A stretch of DNA of 64,000 bases from the NCBI RefSeq assembly GCF_002105155.1, contig NW_019029069.1, positions 1 to 64,000 of the forward strand, in the 5' to 3' direction. The first letter of the stretch is position 1, and each line of letters starts with the position of its first letter. Positions 34,444 to 46,449 of this stretch are shown here, piece after piece. The position numbers and the translations under genes were made by a program. A model generated the notes under the pieces. That model ran no database searches. It was not told the DNA's origin and saw only the letters and a program-made list of their open reading frames with translations. The DNA is from Lobosporangium transversale (Eukaryota; Mortierellomycota; Mortierellomycetes; Mortierellales; Mortierellaceae).

Positions 34444-35756
34444 GCATGTGTGCCATCTTCGACGACGAAGAGAAGTACGCACGCGCCCTTAACACCAAAG
34501 TAGCCATAGGAGACACTCTCCTATGCCCCTCCAGGACGCGCTACACCAACAAGCTGGAGGAAAGGATCAGGTCTCCAACAGTGGGACCTCACGCCGACGA
34601 GTCAGCACTGCAAGCAGCCCTCAACAAGCTGTATGCAGCAATCGGAACAGTACGCGATATTGAATATGGCGTCATCCGTCCCGGCTCAAAGATCAAAAAC
34701 GGAGAGGTCAGCTTCACCCTGGCCCTTCACGACACCACTCTGCCGGATACGGAGTTGATCAGAGCAGCCTCGCTGTTCGGCCTCAACACCGTCTTCACCT
34801 GGGAGACAGCTGGAAAATTCTGCTACAACTGTGGCAGTCTTACTCACCTGACAGCAGAGTGCAGGACACCACGGACCCTATACCTGGAGGAGATCCGTCC
34901 ACTATTCACGCCAATCCTAGCTCCTAGGTACGGCAAGGAGACAACCCAGGCACCACCAAGGGTAGTAGTCAAGTCTCCAACCACTACCACCACGGCCCCC
35001 CCAACCAACAACAACAAAAGGCCACCAACTTCAACAACGCAGGCGAATACCTCGTCCGCACCAACAACGCGCCTAGATCCAGATGGCTATCAAACGCAGG
35101 GAAGGAAGAGACGTATGCCGCCCTCCAAAGCTTCTAGTAATGCCACCGCTACTTCTAGTTCAAAGCCTGAGTCTAACTCTCGCAAGAACAGGAAAAAGCA
35201 ACGGGCGCAGAAAAAGGCCAAGGAGTCAGGCAAAAAGCTCGAGAGTAAACAAACGAGCAAGGAAGTAAGCAAAACTGCCCCAGTGGCAGCCAACGCTACA
35301 TCCGGAAGCTTCACGTTTACTCTCCCAAAAGAGCCGATGTTCACTTCTTGCAGCGCGGAATCCTCTACGAGCAACCAGCGGCAGAAGGGGCGGCTATTTA
35401 ACTCACCAGCGAGAAAGATAGCAACCCCTAGCACTTCTAACGCCAGACCTCTGAGCTCAAAAGGCAAAGAAAAGGCGACCACGAAGGAAGCTGATACTCT
35501 ACCAAAGGATGAAGATGCCCTTGCGGAGCCTCTGGTGAAAAGGATCAAGCCAACCCCTCAGACCGAGCCATCCACCTTGGATGTATCGGATTGGGACCCC
35601 GCGAGCATGGAAGAGGACCCCTCGACCATGGCAATCCTCGCAGAACTCGCGAGCAAGGGTGAGGGCCCCTCGGCCCTGGCGGCAGTCGCGGAACTGGATC
35701 CCTCTACCCCGGTAGTGGATGATCCTGCAGAACCGACCGAGGACATGGTCTTGTAG
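34434..35756 (+). CDS. LINE-A A2 ORF1, N-terminally truncated
   Basis: 440 codons stay open, but the first four come from the tRNA-Ala 5' part; genuine ORF1 sequence starts at MCAIFDDEEKYARALNTKV. The zinc knuckle CYNCGSLTHLTAEC and the basic C-terminal half are intact and about 95% like A1 by eye. The short C run (about 7 nt) shows the ancestral state of the frameshifted A1 tract. RNA-binding role by family. Confidence 0.8.
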   Translation: MVERMCAIFDDEEKYARALNTKVAIGDTLLCPSRTRYTNKLEERIRSPTVGPHADESALQAALNKLYAAIGTVRDIEYGVIRPGSKIKNGEVSFTLALHDTTLPDTELIRAASLFGLNTVFTWETAGKFCYNCGSLTHLTAECRTPRTLYLEEIRPLFTPILAPRYGKETTQAPPRVVVKSPTTTTTAPPTNNNKRPPTSTTQANTSSAPTTRLDPDGYQTQGRKRRMPPSKASSNATATSSSKPESNSRKNRKKQRAQKKAKESGKKLESKQTSKEVSKTAPVAANATSGSFTFTLPKEPMFTSCSAESSTSNQRQKGRLFNSPARKIATPSTSNARPLSSKGKEKATTKEADTLPKDEDALAEPLVKRIKPTPQTEPSTLDVSDWDPASMEEDPSTMAILAELASKGEGPSALAAVAELDPSTPVVDDPAEPTEDMVL

Positions 35757-35860
35757 AGACAGAGACAATAAAAAGTCAAGAGATAAAAATTAAATTAAAA
35801 CCTTAATTTTTTAAGTTTGCCTTTTTGTCATTGTCTCATATCAAATCTATTTTATCCTCA

Positions 35861-38800
35861 ATGCTGCAAATATCCCTGGCTACATTTAATTGTGATCGCA
35901 TCCAAAAACAAGACAAACGTACAAATTTGTTCCGTTGGCTAAAAACCCGCAAATATGATCTGATAGCTTTACAAGAATTCAACCCAGTACACTCTACAGG
36001 GAAGGATGACAGTGATGCTTGGATGATCCAGTGGGGCAGAGGTGGCTTTTGCTCAGGCAAATGTGCCATCCTTGTCAACAACAAGTCTATTAAAATCTAC
36101 AATACTACAACCCTCTCACAAGGACGCATTATTTTTGCTGATTTCAAAATGGAAGACGAAGAGTACCGCTTTGCGAGCATCTACGTCCCATCCAACCGAG
36201 AACAGAGAGCAGAGTTTATTGCAAACTTTCCCTCCAACGAACTCAAGCACCCACGTTTGATACTAGCTGGTGACTATAATGCTTATCCAAATGACCAAAC
36301 TGATAGATCTCCTCCTCTTGATCTACTAACCCAAAGAAACCAAACCCTGTGGCCATCACTTGAACAAGCCCTGATCCCTCTGAATCTATATGATCCAGTC
36401 CCGGAACTAGGCGAGGACGAAACTCCGTTAGAGAGCCGATTCACTCATGTTCATAAAAACGGAAATAAAGCGATTCTCACACGTATTGACTTTATTCTGA
36501 TGACCCAACCTCTATTTGATATTTCTAATACACCTAGAGCTATGACATGCCCAGCCATTCGAAGCGATCACAAGGTCCTCCATTGTAAGCTGTCAGCGAT
36601 TGCGCCTTCAACCTCAGGGGAGAAGACCAAGAGCCTCGACACTCGCTTGCTACGAGACCCAGAGTACGATGCTATCATCCGCAACCTGTGGGCCTCTCTC
36701 CTACGCTCACGAGAAGACTCTCCAGAAGAGCCAACTCACGAGTTCTGGGACAGAGCCAAGGTGGCGATGCTAGCAGAGTCGGTGAAGTATGGTGCAAAAA
36801 TTAGAAAACAACAAATTCAAAAGAGACACACAATAGCCAGAAAAATCAGACAAAATGACGAACGCATACTCGCTGACCCCTACAACACCAGACTGGTCGA
36901 AAAACGAGACAGACTCATCGCGGAAAGCGTAGAGCTTGAATCGATTCAACTGGAAAGGACTGCTACGCTCGCTAGAGTAAAGTGGTTAGAGGAAGGAGAG
37001 GTCGCTACGCCATATTTTACAAACATACTCAACCAAAAGAAAAAGAAAAAACTGATTCCAGCAGCCAGACGACCAGACGGCACCACGGCTACCTCGCAAG
37101 AGGATATCCAGGAAGCTGTCAGGACATACTGGGAAGGTATTTACACATCGCAGGTTCGGACACGACCGCTCGAACTACACTCTTGGGCGAACTCACTAGG
37201 AAATTAGAAGACGTGGATGTAAACATGCTCGACTCTGATCTAACAGTGACGGAGGTTGAGAATGCAGTGAAACTGAGTGCGAACAGTAAATCACCAGGCG
37301 AGGATGGCCTACCCTTTGAATTCTACAAAGCATTTCTGGACTTGTTTTCTACGATCCTTACGCAGATCTTCAATGAAGCCACAGCGGAGGGATCCCGACT
37401 GCCTGCATCCCATGGACGCTCAGTTGTCGCTCTCTTTCACAAGAAAGGCGATAGGACACTCCCCCAGAACTACAGACCAATCTCGCTGATCAACTGCGAC
37501 TACAAAATCTTTACCAAAGCACTGACTGAACGCATCAACAGGGTGGCTGTCAAACTCTTGGGAGAATGGCAGACTGGATTCGTCAAAGGTCGACAAGGCC
37601 ATGACAATGTCTTTCAGACACACCTTGCAATGAAGCATGTTCACCACCAAACAACCCCCACGCAACGCGCTGAATACGCCAATTATATTGACCAACAGCA
37701 ACAGTATCCGCCGTCTCGGAGGAGAAAACCAGACCTGCCAGCTTATGCGATTCTTAGTCTTGACCAGGAAAAAGCATATGATAGAGTGGAATGGAAGTAC
37801 CTCAGAGCGGCCCTACAGGCCTTTGGCTTCGGACCAAGGATACGACGCTGGATCGGGCGCTGCTACCTCAAACCAACTAGTCGGCTTATTGTCAACGGAG
37901 AGCTATCACAGCCATTCTCGATCACTCGAGGCCTAAGACAAGGAGATCCACTAGCACCACTCTTGTTCAACTTTGCTATTGAACCTTTCCTCAACTTTTA
38001 TGTGCTCAAAGCCCAAGGCATCCCAACACCAGATGGTTATGCAATCGCATGCGCTTTCGCAGACGATACAAATCTGATGGTGGCCAAAGGTGACGAAGCC
38101 ATAGTACAAAGGGCGCTATCTCTTCATGAGAAGGCATCTGGAGCCAAGGTCAACAAAGACAAGACAGTATTAATCCCACTCAACACCTGGTCACACGACT
38201 ACATCCGCCTACCAGACTACAGCTGGGAGGAATACGGAAAGCCATTCAAGCATCTAGGGATCTACATTTCTGCGGAAGGCTATAATATGCCAACCATAGA
38301 GACCCAGATCCTGGCAGATCTTCGAAGAGCGACAGCCACATGGCGACTGCGAGGGCTTTCTCTACAAGGACGGGTGACTATAATCAATACATACCTTCTT
38401 TCAAAAATATGGCACTGCGCACCATTCTACCCATTTTCTTCTCCTTTTTATACTGCACTAGACAGGATACTAAAAGAGATTCTATGGAGCGGAAGGCGCA
38501 GCCGCATCAAACTCGAGGAATTTTTCAAACCAAAGTCAGAGGGAGGATGGGGGATGATCCACCCACGGTCTCAGGTGCAGGCGCTGAAAGCAAAGTGGAT
38601 GGCTAGATGGCTGCTAGAAGAGACCAAGTGGGCGGACGTGTTTGAAGATTGTGCAGAGTATACTCTACCAGAGAGGATAGCGGAACCGAAACTGATTCAG
38701 TGTGCCACTAACCACATCATACTACAACCGAGCACAGCAGCTCGCTCAGTCACATACAAAGGAGCAGACGCAAGTGTGCACCAAACACTGTATGCATGGT

Positions 38801-39693
38801 CATTACTACAGCCCACACGGGATGAAACTAAAGACTTTGACAGGGAGCGAAAAGAAGCATTGACGCTAGGACTGGCAGACACGACTTTCCTACTGGGAGA
38901 GTTTACAGTTCGCAAAGCTCGGCGAGTTATCCAACCAATCCTACTAAAACAAAGAAACCAGGCGGACCACCTTCGTGATGCTAATGAGCACACGACAGAC
39001 AATACGCCATGGGACCTCACAACGGCACAGGCGAGGACAATGTACACTCGCCTACACCACAAACACCGACGCAACAAGGAAAAAGATCTGCTTTTCCTTC
39101 TAGCGCACAAAAGGGTTTTGACCAACAATATCAGACGATTTTGGAATGATAGCAACACACTAGGCTTCTGTCGCCGATGCGACTCTACCCAGCTTGAAGA
39201 CAATGTGCATGCATTCCATGATTGTTCTGATTTGAAAGCCTTTTGGGATACAGTGCACCAAAAACTCACAGCGCTTTATCCTACTACTCGTTTTAGCATA
39301 ACCGCCAAGGACCGAATCCTCTGCTGGCCACGGACAGACATTGAGGAAGAAGCACCTCTGGCGATCCACATCCACTCGGCAGCGGTGTGGGCGATATACG
39401 TGACGTTCTGTCAGCTGGGAGACGGACAGACAGTCAAGAAAGGAGACCTCGAGACGATATTCATGCAGAACATCCGACGACGAGCCGCTGATGACTGGAT
39501 ACGCGCGTGCCAACGAGACAAGAAATCGAGGAACAATAACAACCGCCAACAAGCCCAGGGCCAGAACCAGCAAGAGCGAGACAAGCACCGGCAAGAGTTC
39601 AAGGCAGAGTGGGAACATGCACCATTTATCCAAGTGACCGATGGAGGAGGACCAAAATTTGACGCACTGTTCCACCCTGTGACGCCCGACTAA
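35861..39693 (+). pseudogene. LINE-A A2 ORF2: endonuclease and reverse transcriptase, one frameshift
   Basis: Starts MLQISLATFNCD. An APE-type endonuclease occupies the first 240 residues (LIALQEFN, ILAGDYNAYPN, RIDFILM, IRSDHKVLHCKL). The RT follows: NSKSPGEDGLPFEFYKAF, LPQNYRPISLINCDYKIF, SLDQEKAYDRVEW, GLRQGDPLAPLLFNFAIEP and the active site CAFADDTNLMV. The C-terminus has CRRCDSTQLEDNVHAFHDC and no RNase H. One frame change near 37150 separates the endonuclease frame (stop at 37207) from the RT frame; otherwise no stops are seen. The element nicks DNA and reverse-transcribes its own RNA at the nick (TPRT), by family. Confidence 0.9.
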
Positions 39694-39759
39694 AACCTTA
39701 AAAGCTTAACCTTAAAAATCGGCAATATACCCTAATACACACATACACACATACACACA

Positions 39760-39792
<33 letters not shown>

Positions 39793-39828
39793 CCCCGAGC
39801 TACCCTTCCTTCCGCCCCTGTACATATA

Positions 39829-39902
39829 GCGTCAAACGGCACACATGCAGCTTATATGCTTGCTTCACCCCTCCAATATTCTAGTGCTAGCTCGTTTGAC
39901 GC
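39829..39902 (+). repeat. Stem-loop in LINE-A 3' UTR
   Basis: GCGTCAAACG (39829-39838) and CGTTTGACGC (39893-39902) are perfect inverted repeats with a 54-nt loop. They are identical in position and sequence in A1 (31271-31344). Confidence 0.75.
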
Positions 39903-40055
39903 CAAGGGCGCGAACGGACTATTACCGCTGAAAGACCCGCGTGAACGAACGACGTGGGGACCAGCAGGGAGCTCCAATATAGGACAGAAGATAGTGAGAT
40001 AGCTCTTGAGAGCCCGAAATTCGAATAAACCATAAACACACCCACCACAACGAGT

Positions 40056-40128
40056 GGGGATCTAGCTCAAATGGTAGAGCGCTCGCTTAGCATGCGAGAG
40101 GCACTGGGATCGATGCCCAGGTTCTCCA
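40056..40128 (+). tRNA. tRNA-Ala (AGC)
   Basis: 73 nt including discriminator A. The D stem GCTC/GAGC, anticodon stem CTCGC/GCGAG with loop TTAGCAT (anticodon AGC) and T stem CTGGG/CCCAG all pair. The acceptor stem GGGGATC/GTTCTCC contains the G3:U70 wobble pair that identifies alanine tRNAs and has one T:T mismatch at 6:67. No intron. A T-run terminator follows. It lies directly at the 3' side of LINE A2. Confidence 0.92.
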
Positions 40129-40131
40129 ATC

Positions 40132-40142
40132 TTTTGTCTTTT
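40132..40142 (+). terminator. Pol III T-run terminator
   Basis: TTTT runs at about 40133-40136 and 40138-40142 lie a few bases past the tRNA-Ala gene. Confidence 0.6.
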
Positions 40143-41474
40143 GCACTCGGAGTTTATCTCACGCATTTTGTCCTTTAACAATGGAAAAAGATATTTTGCA
40201 CGGGGGTCTTTTTTTTTTTTTTTTTATTTATTTGTACGGGATCTTTATTTCAGTCTTAAATACCACTACAAAGAAGCCTTCGACGACACAAGTTCAGATC
40301 CAGAGCCGATACTCAAGCATCAAATACTGGCCAGAATATTTATCTTATCAAGGCCGTACGTAGCTCAGAGTAGATGTTGATACTCTTTTTGCGGCTCTGG
40401 GACTAAATAAAGAACTACAAATGATTTATCTATAATTGAAATATACTATGCCGCTCTACTTTGCACTTTTGTTGGTCCTGTTGTTATAGATTGTGGATGG
40501 TTCCCCGATGCTTTCTTTCATTTAGCGCGTGCATACATCTCTAGTATTTCCGTACACTATTAAGCACACAACGATGAGTTCAGTAATTAGGAACCTCTAA
40601 TGTGTAGTTTGTTTCGGTAGATATACAAACAATCATACTACCATAATCATTGCTACAATGCATAGCGTGCCGTGTTACTACTCTCTTTCTTTTCTCTTTC
40701 TTATATGTCCTTATCTCTGTCCTTCTTTATTAAGAGCTCAAGCGCCCTCAGTACTAAATCCTGTTTATCAAATTCACCAAAATACAATGGGTAGACCTCA
40801 GTTTATTTTGTGGAATGTCTATCCCCTCACCCGTTTGTAACCCGAGAGATTACTTATCTTTTGATAGTTGGTGGCAGTTCGCACTCAAAGTCGATCGTGC
40901 CACAATTACCTATACCCTTATATCTAAATAGCTAAAATATTTTAATAGCACAACCGTGACTTATAGTGATAGAAAAGAGACATAAATACTCTTTTCTGTT
41001 ACGTCGATAAAGATCCTTATTTTTGTCTCATTACATTCCAAGTTTGTTATCATGTTCAACAGGGTTGATTTTTCACCACTAATAGCCAGAACTTGCCTTA
41101 GGTCGTCTTTAGCACGCAATGTCGCATACTCAGCAGCACATGTATATGCTCGCTGCGTCTAGGGACTAGCTTCATATTGTACAATCATCTAAAAGAAAGT
41201 TTGGTCAAAAAAATAAAATTTTGAAATGGCTATGAAGAGAAGCACTGTCTTCAATCCTATTTCTTGTCGTTTTCCCTCAGCATGTACTGCCCAAAAACTT
41301 CAGTGATTATCTACATTGGTCTCGTTAATAAAAGCGTAAATTTCCATCTTGGTTGGTGAAGTATTTTTGTATGTCGCAAATGAGCTGTTTGTCAGAGATT
41401 CAAAATAAAAAAAAAATAATAATAAATAACCCACTTTGACCTGACTTTATTTCGGGTGACTGTAGAGCGGAATA
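40143..41474. other. Intergenic, nothing recognised
   Basis: About 1.3 kb, AT-rich, with a T run at 40209-40225. Short open frames only, without motifs. Confidence 0.6.
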
Positions 41475-41479
41475 GAGCG

Positions 41480-41759
41480 TGAAAAATATTTTGTAGATAG
41501 ATAGTAAGCAGTAGAAAAGTAAGTGAGAATAAGATGTGGGTCCACACACCACACCCATGGGTATTTATTCACTTTCTGATAGAGGGACTTGTACCAGGTA
41601 ACTACGTATCTATCTATAAGATGACATAGGTTCGTTCTAAAAACTTCATATCAAAGATTTATCGCGTTCATGTGTGGCGCGTTATTGCCGCTAATTTCTA
41701 CTGCTAACCTTTTTAGCGCATTGGCCATTATAATTTTGCATACTGTGAAATATGCAACG
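41480..41759 (-). mobile_element. Solo LTR of gypsy-2, reverse orientation
   Basis: 280 bp from TGAAAAATATTTT to ATATGCAACG. It matches the LTR at 33449-33775 in reverse. A perfect 5-bp target duplication GAGCG lies at 41475-41479 and 41760-41764. Confidence 0.88.
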
Positions 41760-41764
41760 GAGCG

Positions 41765-44700
41765 CGATGAGTATCACAGCTCCCACGGCGCTGCAACTTC
41801 TAGCAGTAATAAATCCAGACTCTTTCCTACTCTAGACTCATCTCCGCTTATTTCCGTCGAAATAAAAATCTAGAATCATCTAGTCTGTAGGATACATGTT
41901 GCCGTTTGTAGATGAAATAAAGACCCCGTGCAAATAAAAAAAGACCCCTGTGCAAATAAGGTGTGTACAGGGCAGTGCAAATAATTTTTTTTATAAGTGA
42001 ATATTTATTTGCACGGGGGCCGTACAAATAACTTCATCCTTAACAATTGTACAGCGGATTTCTGTCCGTCAAAGTTTTTTTTTTGAAAGGATTAATCTAT
42101 TTAGCAGCCCATTACCAAATATAGTCAACTTTGAAAACTCTATTTGGCAGCTGGGCTGCCAAATAGCATTACCTTCAGAGCCTTCAACACCTTTACATGC
42201 ACTACATGAGTCCTAGGCTCGAATCCAGTCAGAGAGGGAAGCTTGCATCTAACATGCGAGCCAAATTTTGTTGCCTTTTATGGGCAACGACATTTTGCTT
42301 TCCTCTCCGCTCAATTCAGGGTCTGGTGGAATGAATATAAACAGTGTATTGTACTGATGTACTAAGCATACCAACATGAGTTTTCTTTTTTTTTTTCTGA
42401 AATAGAGAAATGAAAATGTTGACATGATAGCAAAAAACTATATCAGTCCCATATATATCACTGCAAGGGATATCTTGCCTCAAACGAAGACGCTCACCAT
42501 ACAATGGACCACTTCATCACTTGTAAGAGAAAAATACAGCTTTGGTTGTTTCCGTGTTTCACATATTTTATTGTCGTTCACACTTTCTGAACATAGATGT
42601 TAAGTAATTTAAGGTTGTTATATGGATACTTCACAAACCATAACAGTTGCCATCCCTTCTAATACAACAAGAGTGTTTACATTCCGAACATTTCCTGTTG
42701 AACAAGAGGAGACCCAAGTCAAAAGATTCGTGTTATGGGGATGACAACTTGATGATCTTAGAGCCATAAAGGCCCCCATTTCAAAAACAATCAGCGCCGA
42801 GAATCTAGAACTATTGAACTATTGAAAAAGAGCATTTGCCAACAATCTTCTATTAAAGAACTGCATGAAGATCGTACCCATTATGGCCAATAAAAGATCT
42901 AAAATAATAAATTTTACTTTTTCTCATGATACCACACTGAGCGGAAAGTCATTTCAGCGGAAGAGGGATTGGTAATGTTGTAACTTCGTCGTAGGCGAAG
43001 GTTTGCCTTTCTTGTATGTCCTCTCATCAAAGACGCCTTTCTTCGGGTATAATAATATTCATCTAAGAGATACCTCGTTCACAAGATAAAAGAAAACAAG
43101 AATAAACATCAGGCACCAAAAGCAAAAGTCTGCAAGAAATGAGGCCTGAATCAAGAATACTTCATTATAGTAGAAACATTAAATCTCTATTTATGATACC
43201 ATTAATTATACGGTAGCGGCAGGTCTTGTTTACATTCTCATTGTTATAAAGATAATAGTAGTAAAAGATATGAAAGAATAATTAGTGCAAGTGCTGGATT
43301 GCTCCGATGAAGCAACATGTAAATCAGGTATCAATCAAATAATAATAGCACATTCATAGATATAATTATACTCTTGCCTTTTTTTCACGAGTGTTCGAAA
43401 GCGAGGGTGTCCAAATATTCTGGAGATGTGCCTTTGATATAGGGTCGAACATCTAATGGTGTAATCTTTCTTGCTTCCTTGTCCTGTTCCTCACTTTTAT
43501 TAACCTTTTCTGCTACTTCTCTTCTTCGTTAGTACTTTCGTTTACTTTTTTATTTTGCGTTTTGTTGTTTGGTGTTTTCTTTTCTTACTTTTACTTTCAT
43601 TGACTTCTTGGTACTTACCTTACTTACCTGAGACTGTCCACCCTACCACCCTATACAGTCCCTTACCCTTGAAGAAGAAAAAAATATAAAAAAAAAACTT
43701 CTTTCCGGAATTTGCTTTCTTTCCTGTACTTTCATTTGCTTTCACTTTCTTGCTATGTTTCCGTTTGTTTTTCTTTCTACTTTCTTGTCATGCTTTCGTT
43801 TGTATTCCTTTAACACTTGTTATATTTTTTCACTCATTCTCCTTTACTGGTTCTCTTTCTTGTTATCTTTTGATGGTTTACTTTCTTGCTATCCTTTGAT
43901 GGTTTACTTTCTTATTATCCTTTGATGCTTCACTATCTTGTACTTTCATTTACTTCTTGATAGCTACCTTGTTTACTTGAGACTGTCCACCCTACCACCC
44001 TATACAGCCCCTTACCCTTGAAGAAAAAAATATATAAAAAAAACTTCTTCCCGGTATTCGCTTTCTTTTCTGTACTTTCATTTGCTTTCACTTTTTTGCT
44101 ATGCTTCCGTTTGTTTCGCTTTCTATTTTCTTGTCATGCTTTCGTTTGTATTTCTTTAACGCTTGTTATCTTTTGACTCATTCTCCTTTGCTGGTTCTCT
44201 TTCTTACTATCCTTTACTAGTTCATTTCCTTGTTATCCTATGATGGTTTACTTTCTTGCTATCCTTTGTTAGTTCATATCCTTGCTACCCTTTGATGGTT
44301 CACTTTCTTACTATCCTTTGCTAGTTCATTTCCTTGCTATTCTTTGCTGGTTCGCTTTCTTGCTATCCTTTGATGGTTCGCTTTCTTGCTATCCTTTGAT
44401 GGTCTACTTTCTTGCTATCCTTTGATACTTCCTTTCTTATTATTCTTTGCTGCTTCACTTTCTTGCTGTGCTTTGATGGTTCATTTCCTTGTTATCCTCT
44501 GATGATTCATTTCCTTGTTGTCCTTTGGTGCTTCACTTGTTATTCTTTGCTAGTTCATTTCCTTGTTATCCTTTGATGGTTACTTTTTGTTATCCTTTGG
44601 TGCTTCACTTTCTTGTTAGCCTTTGATGGTTCAATTCCTTATTACGCTTCCATACTTTATCCTTCAATGCCTCACTTGGTTGCTACGCTTCCATTTCTTT

Positions 44701-44999
44701 CTTCCATGCTTGACTTTCCTGTTATGCCTTCATCTCTTTTTCGGTACTCCACTTTTGTTATCCTTTTCTATGTTTTCCTGGGCGCATCTCTTCCGTGTTA
44801 TGTTCTATTACGCTTTCCTTCATTGCTTCGCTGTCTTGTTATTTTTTCATTTGCTTTTCTCGACGCTTCACCTTTTTACTATGCTATCCTTTGTTTTCTT
44901 CGATGCTTCACTTCCTTGTTATGCTTTCTTTCTTGCTGCTTCACTTCCTTGTTATGCTTTCTTTCTTGCTGCTTCACTTCCTCATTTGTTTTCCTTGGC
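41765..44999. other. Repeat-rich spacer without genes
   Basis: Contains a 12-bp-arm hairpin (42140-42166, CTATTTGGCAGC and its complement) and a TGCAAATAA...TTATTTGCA palindrome near 41978-42017. From 43.5 kb onwards it is strongly pyrimidine-biased. No coding signal was found. Confidence 0.6.
43620..44640 (+). repeat. 347-bp tandem duplication and pyrimidine minisatellite
   Basis: The segment starting GAGACTGTCCACCCTACCAC (about 43631) recurs at about 43978, giving two diverged copies with a period near 347 bp. Both also contain many imperfect units of TTTACTTTCTTGCTATCCTT with TGATGG endings, which continue to about 44640. Confidence 0.75.
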
Positions 45000-45930
45000 T
45001 CTTCACTTTTTAAATATACTTTCATGTGCTTCTCTTCGACGCTTCACTTTCGAGTTATCCTTTCCTTTGTTTCCCTTCGATGCTTCGCTTTCTTACGTTG
45101 TTTTCATTTGTTTTCTCCCTTTTCTTATTATAGCTTCCTTTTCTTATTATAACCTCCTTTGTTTCTCTTTGTGTGTGCGTGTATGTGTGTGTTTTGTTTT
45201 ACTTATTATACTTTCGTTTGTTTCCCTTCTGTGCTTCTCTTTCTTATTATGCTTTCATTGTGTGCTTCCATTTTTTTTTTTTTTTGTTTTCTTTTTTTTT
45301 TTCTTTTCTTTTCTTCAGTGCTTCCTTTCCTTGCCATATCTTACATTTGTTTCCCTTTTGCTTTTCTTTCTTATCATATTTTCATTTATAGGCGCCGGCA
45401 TTTCTTACATATCTTTTTGTTTGTTCTTCCCCTCGCTTTACTTCTTTGCTATGCTTCCGTTTGTTCTTTCTCGACTTTCCCTCCTCCTTTCTCTCTCTCT
45501 CTCTCTCTCTTTTTTTTCTCACTTGCTTTCACTTACTCCTCCTATGTGCTTCTCTTCCTTAGTTTATTTTCATTCGCTCTTTCTCAGTGCTCCTTTCTCT
45601 TTCTTATTTCTCTTTCTTTTGTTGGTTACTTGCCGCTTCCCTTCCTTACCTTACTTTCTCTTACATCGTTTCCTCGTTGCTTACCGCTCTTGGGGGCTAT
45701 TTTGCCTTTGGTATAGTATGGAGACAAAAAGTATGTAGGTTAGTATAAAGTAGTGACGGCAAGAGAAGGCAACGGTCGTAGTTGAGCGAGAGTTAGGGAT
45801 GACATAAAGAGTCACAGGGAGAGACGGAAAAAGTGTGTGCGTGCGTGCTTGTGTGTGAATGTATTTGGCAAAGGACTGCGATCGAGACTTACTTTTCAAG
45901 AGGTGGGGAGGTGGAGAGGTGGAAAGATAA

Positions 45931-46338
45931 AGAGGTGGAGAAGTGAAGAAGCGGAGAGGTGGAGAAGTGAAGAAGCGGAGAGGTGGAGAAGTGAAGAAGC
46001 GGAGAGGTGGAGAAGTGAAGAAGCGGAGAGGTGGAGAAGTGAAGAAGCGGAGAGGTGGAGAAGTGAAGAAGCGGAGAGGTGGAGAAGTGAAGAAGCGGAG
46101 AGGTGGAGAAGTGAAGAAGCGGAGAGGTGGAGAAGTGAAGAAGCGGAGAGGTGGAGAAGTGAAGAAGCGGAGAGGTGGAGAAGTGAAGAAGCGGAGAGGT
46201 GGAGAAGTGAAGAAGCGGAGAGGTGGAGAAGTGAAGAAGCGGAGAGGTGGAGAAGTGAAGAAGCGGAGAGGTGGAGAAGTGAAGAAGCGGAGAGGTGGAG
46301 AAGTGAAGAAGCGGAGAGGTGGAGAAGTGAAGAAGCGG
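45931..46338 (+). repeat. 24-bp tandem array, 17 copies
   Basis: Unit AGAGGTGGAGAAGTGAAGAAGC plus GG. It spans exactly 408 bp, 17 near-perfect units. Because 24 is a multiple of 3, several frames on both strands stay open (e.g. RWRSEEAE), which is not evidence of coding. Confidence 0.95.
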
Positions 46339-46449
46339 AGAGGTAAGAAGGTGGAGAAGTGAAGAGGTGGAGAAGTGAGGAGAAAGGAAGAGGAAAAAAA
46401 AACAAAAGAAAGAGCGAGCTTAAAAATGAGAGAAAAGCGTCATTCTCCC

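Larger units (their letters stand above)
34446..40055 (+). mobile_element. LINE-A copy A2, 5'-truncated, within a tRNA-Ala site
   Basis: A non-LTR retrotransposon of about 5.6 kb. It lacks the 5' UTR and the first part of ORF1 (it begins at the point equal to 25684 in A1). It then runs through ORF1, ORF2 and the 3' UTR to about 40055. It is bounded by a 27-bp direct repeat that is exactly nt 1-27 of tRNA-Ala(AGC): 34419-34445 on the left and 40056-40082 on the right. The 3' UTR carries a CA repeat and an A run (39762-39790) absent from A1. Confidence 0.85.

Noticed and set aside
42180-42270. tRNA-like sequence near GCTCGAATCCAGTC
   Set aside because: T-arm bases do not pair well and no box A is found at the proper distance.
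44613-45738. Long Phe/Leu/Ser-rich membrane-like ORFs
   Set aside because: They are translations of pyrimidine-rich DNA, overlap in three frames and lack a start context or motif.
45931-46338. CRISPR-like array
   Set aside because: Units are contiguous 24-mers without spacers, in eukaryotic DNA; it is a plain minisatellite.
45837-46346. Repeat protein of RWRSEEAE units
   Set aside because: A 24-bp unit keeps several frames open on both strands; copy number differs between the arms and one array has deletions. No sign of selection for protein.
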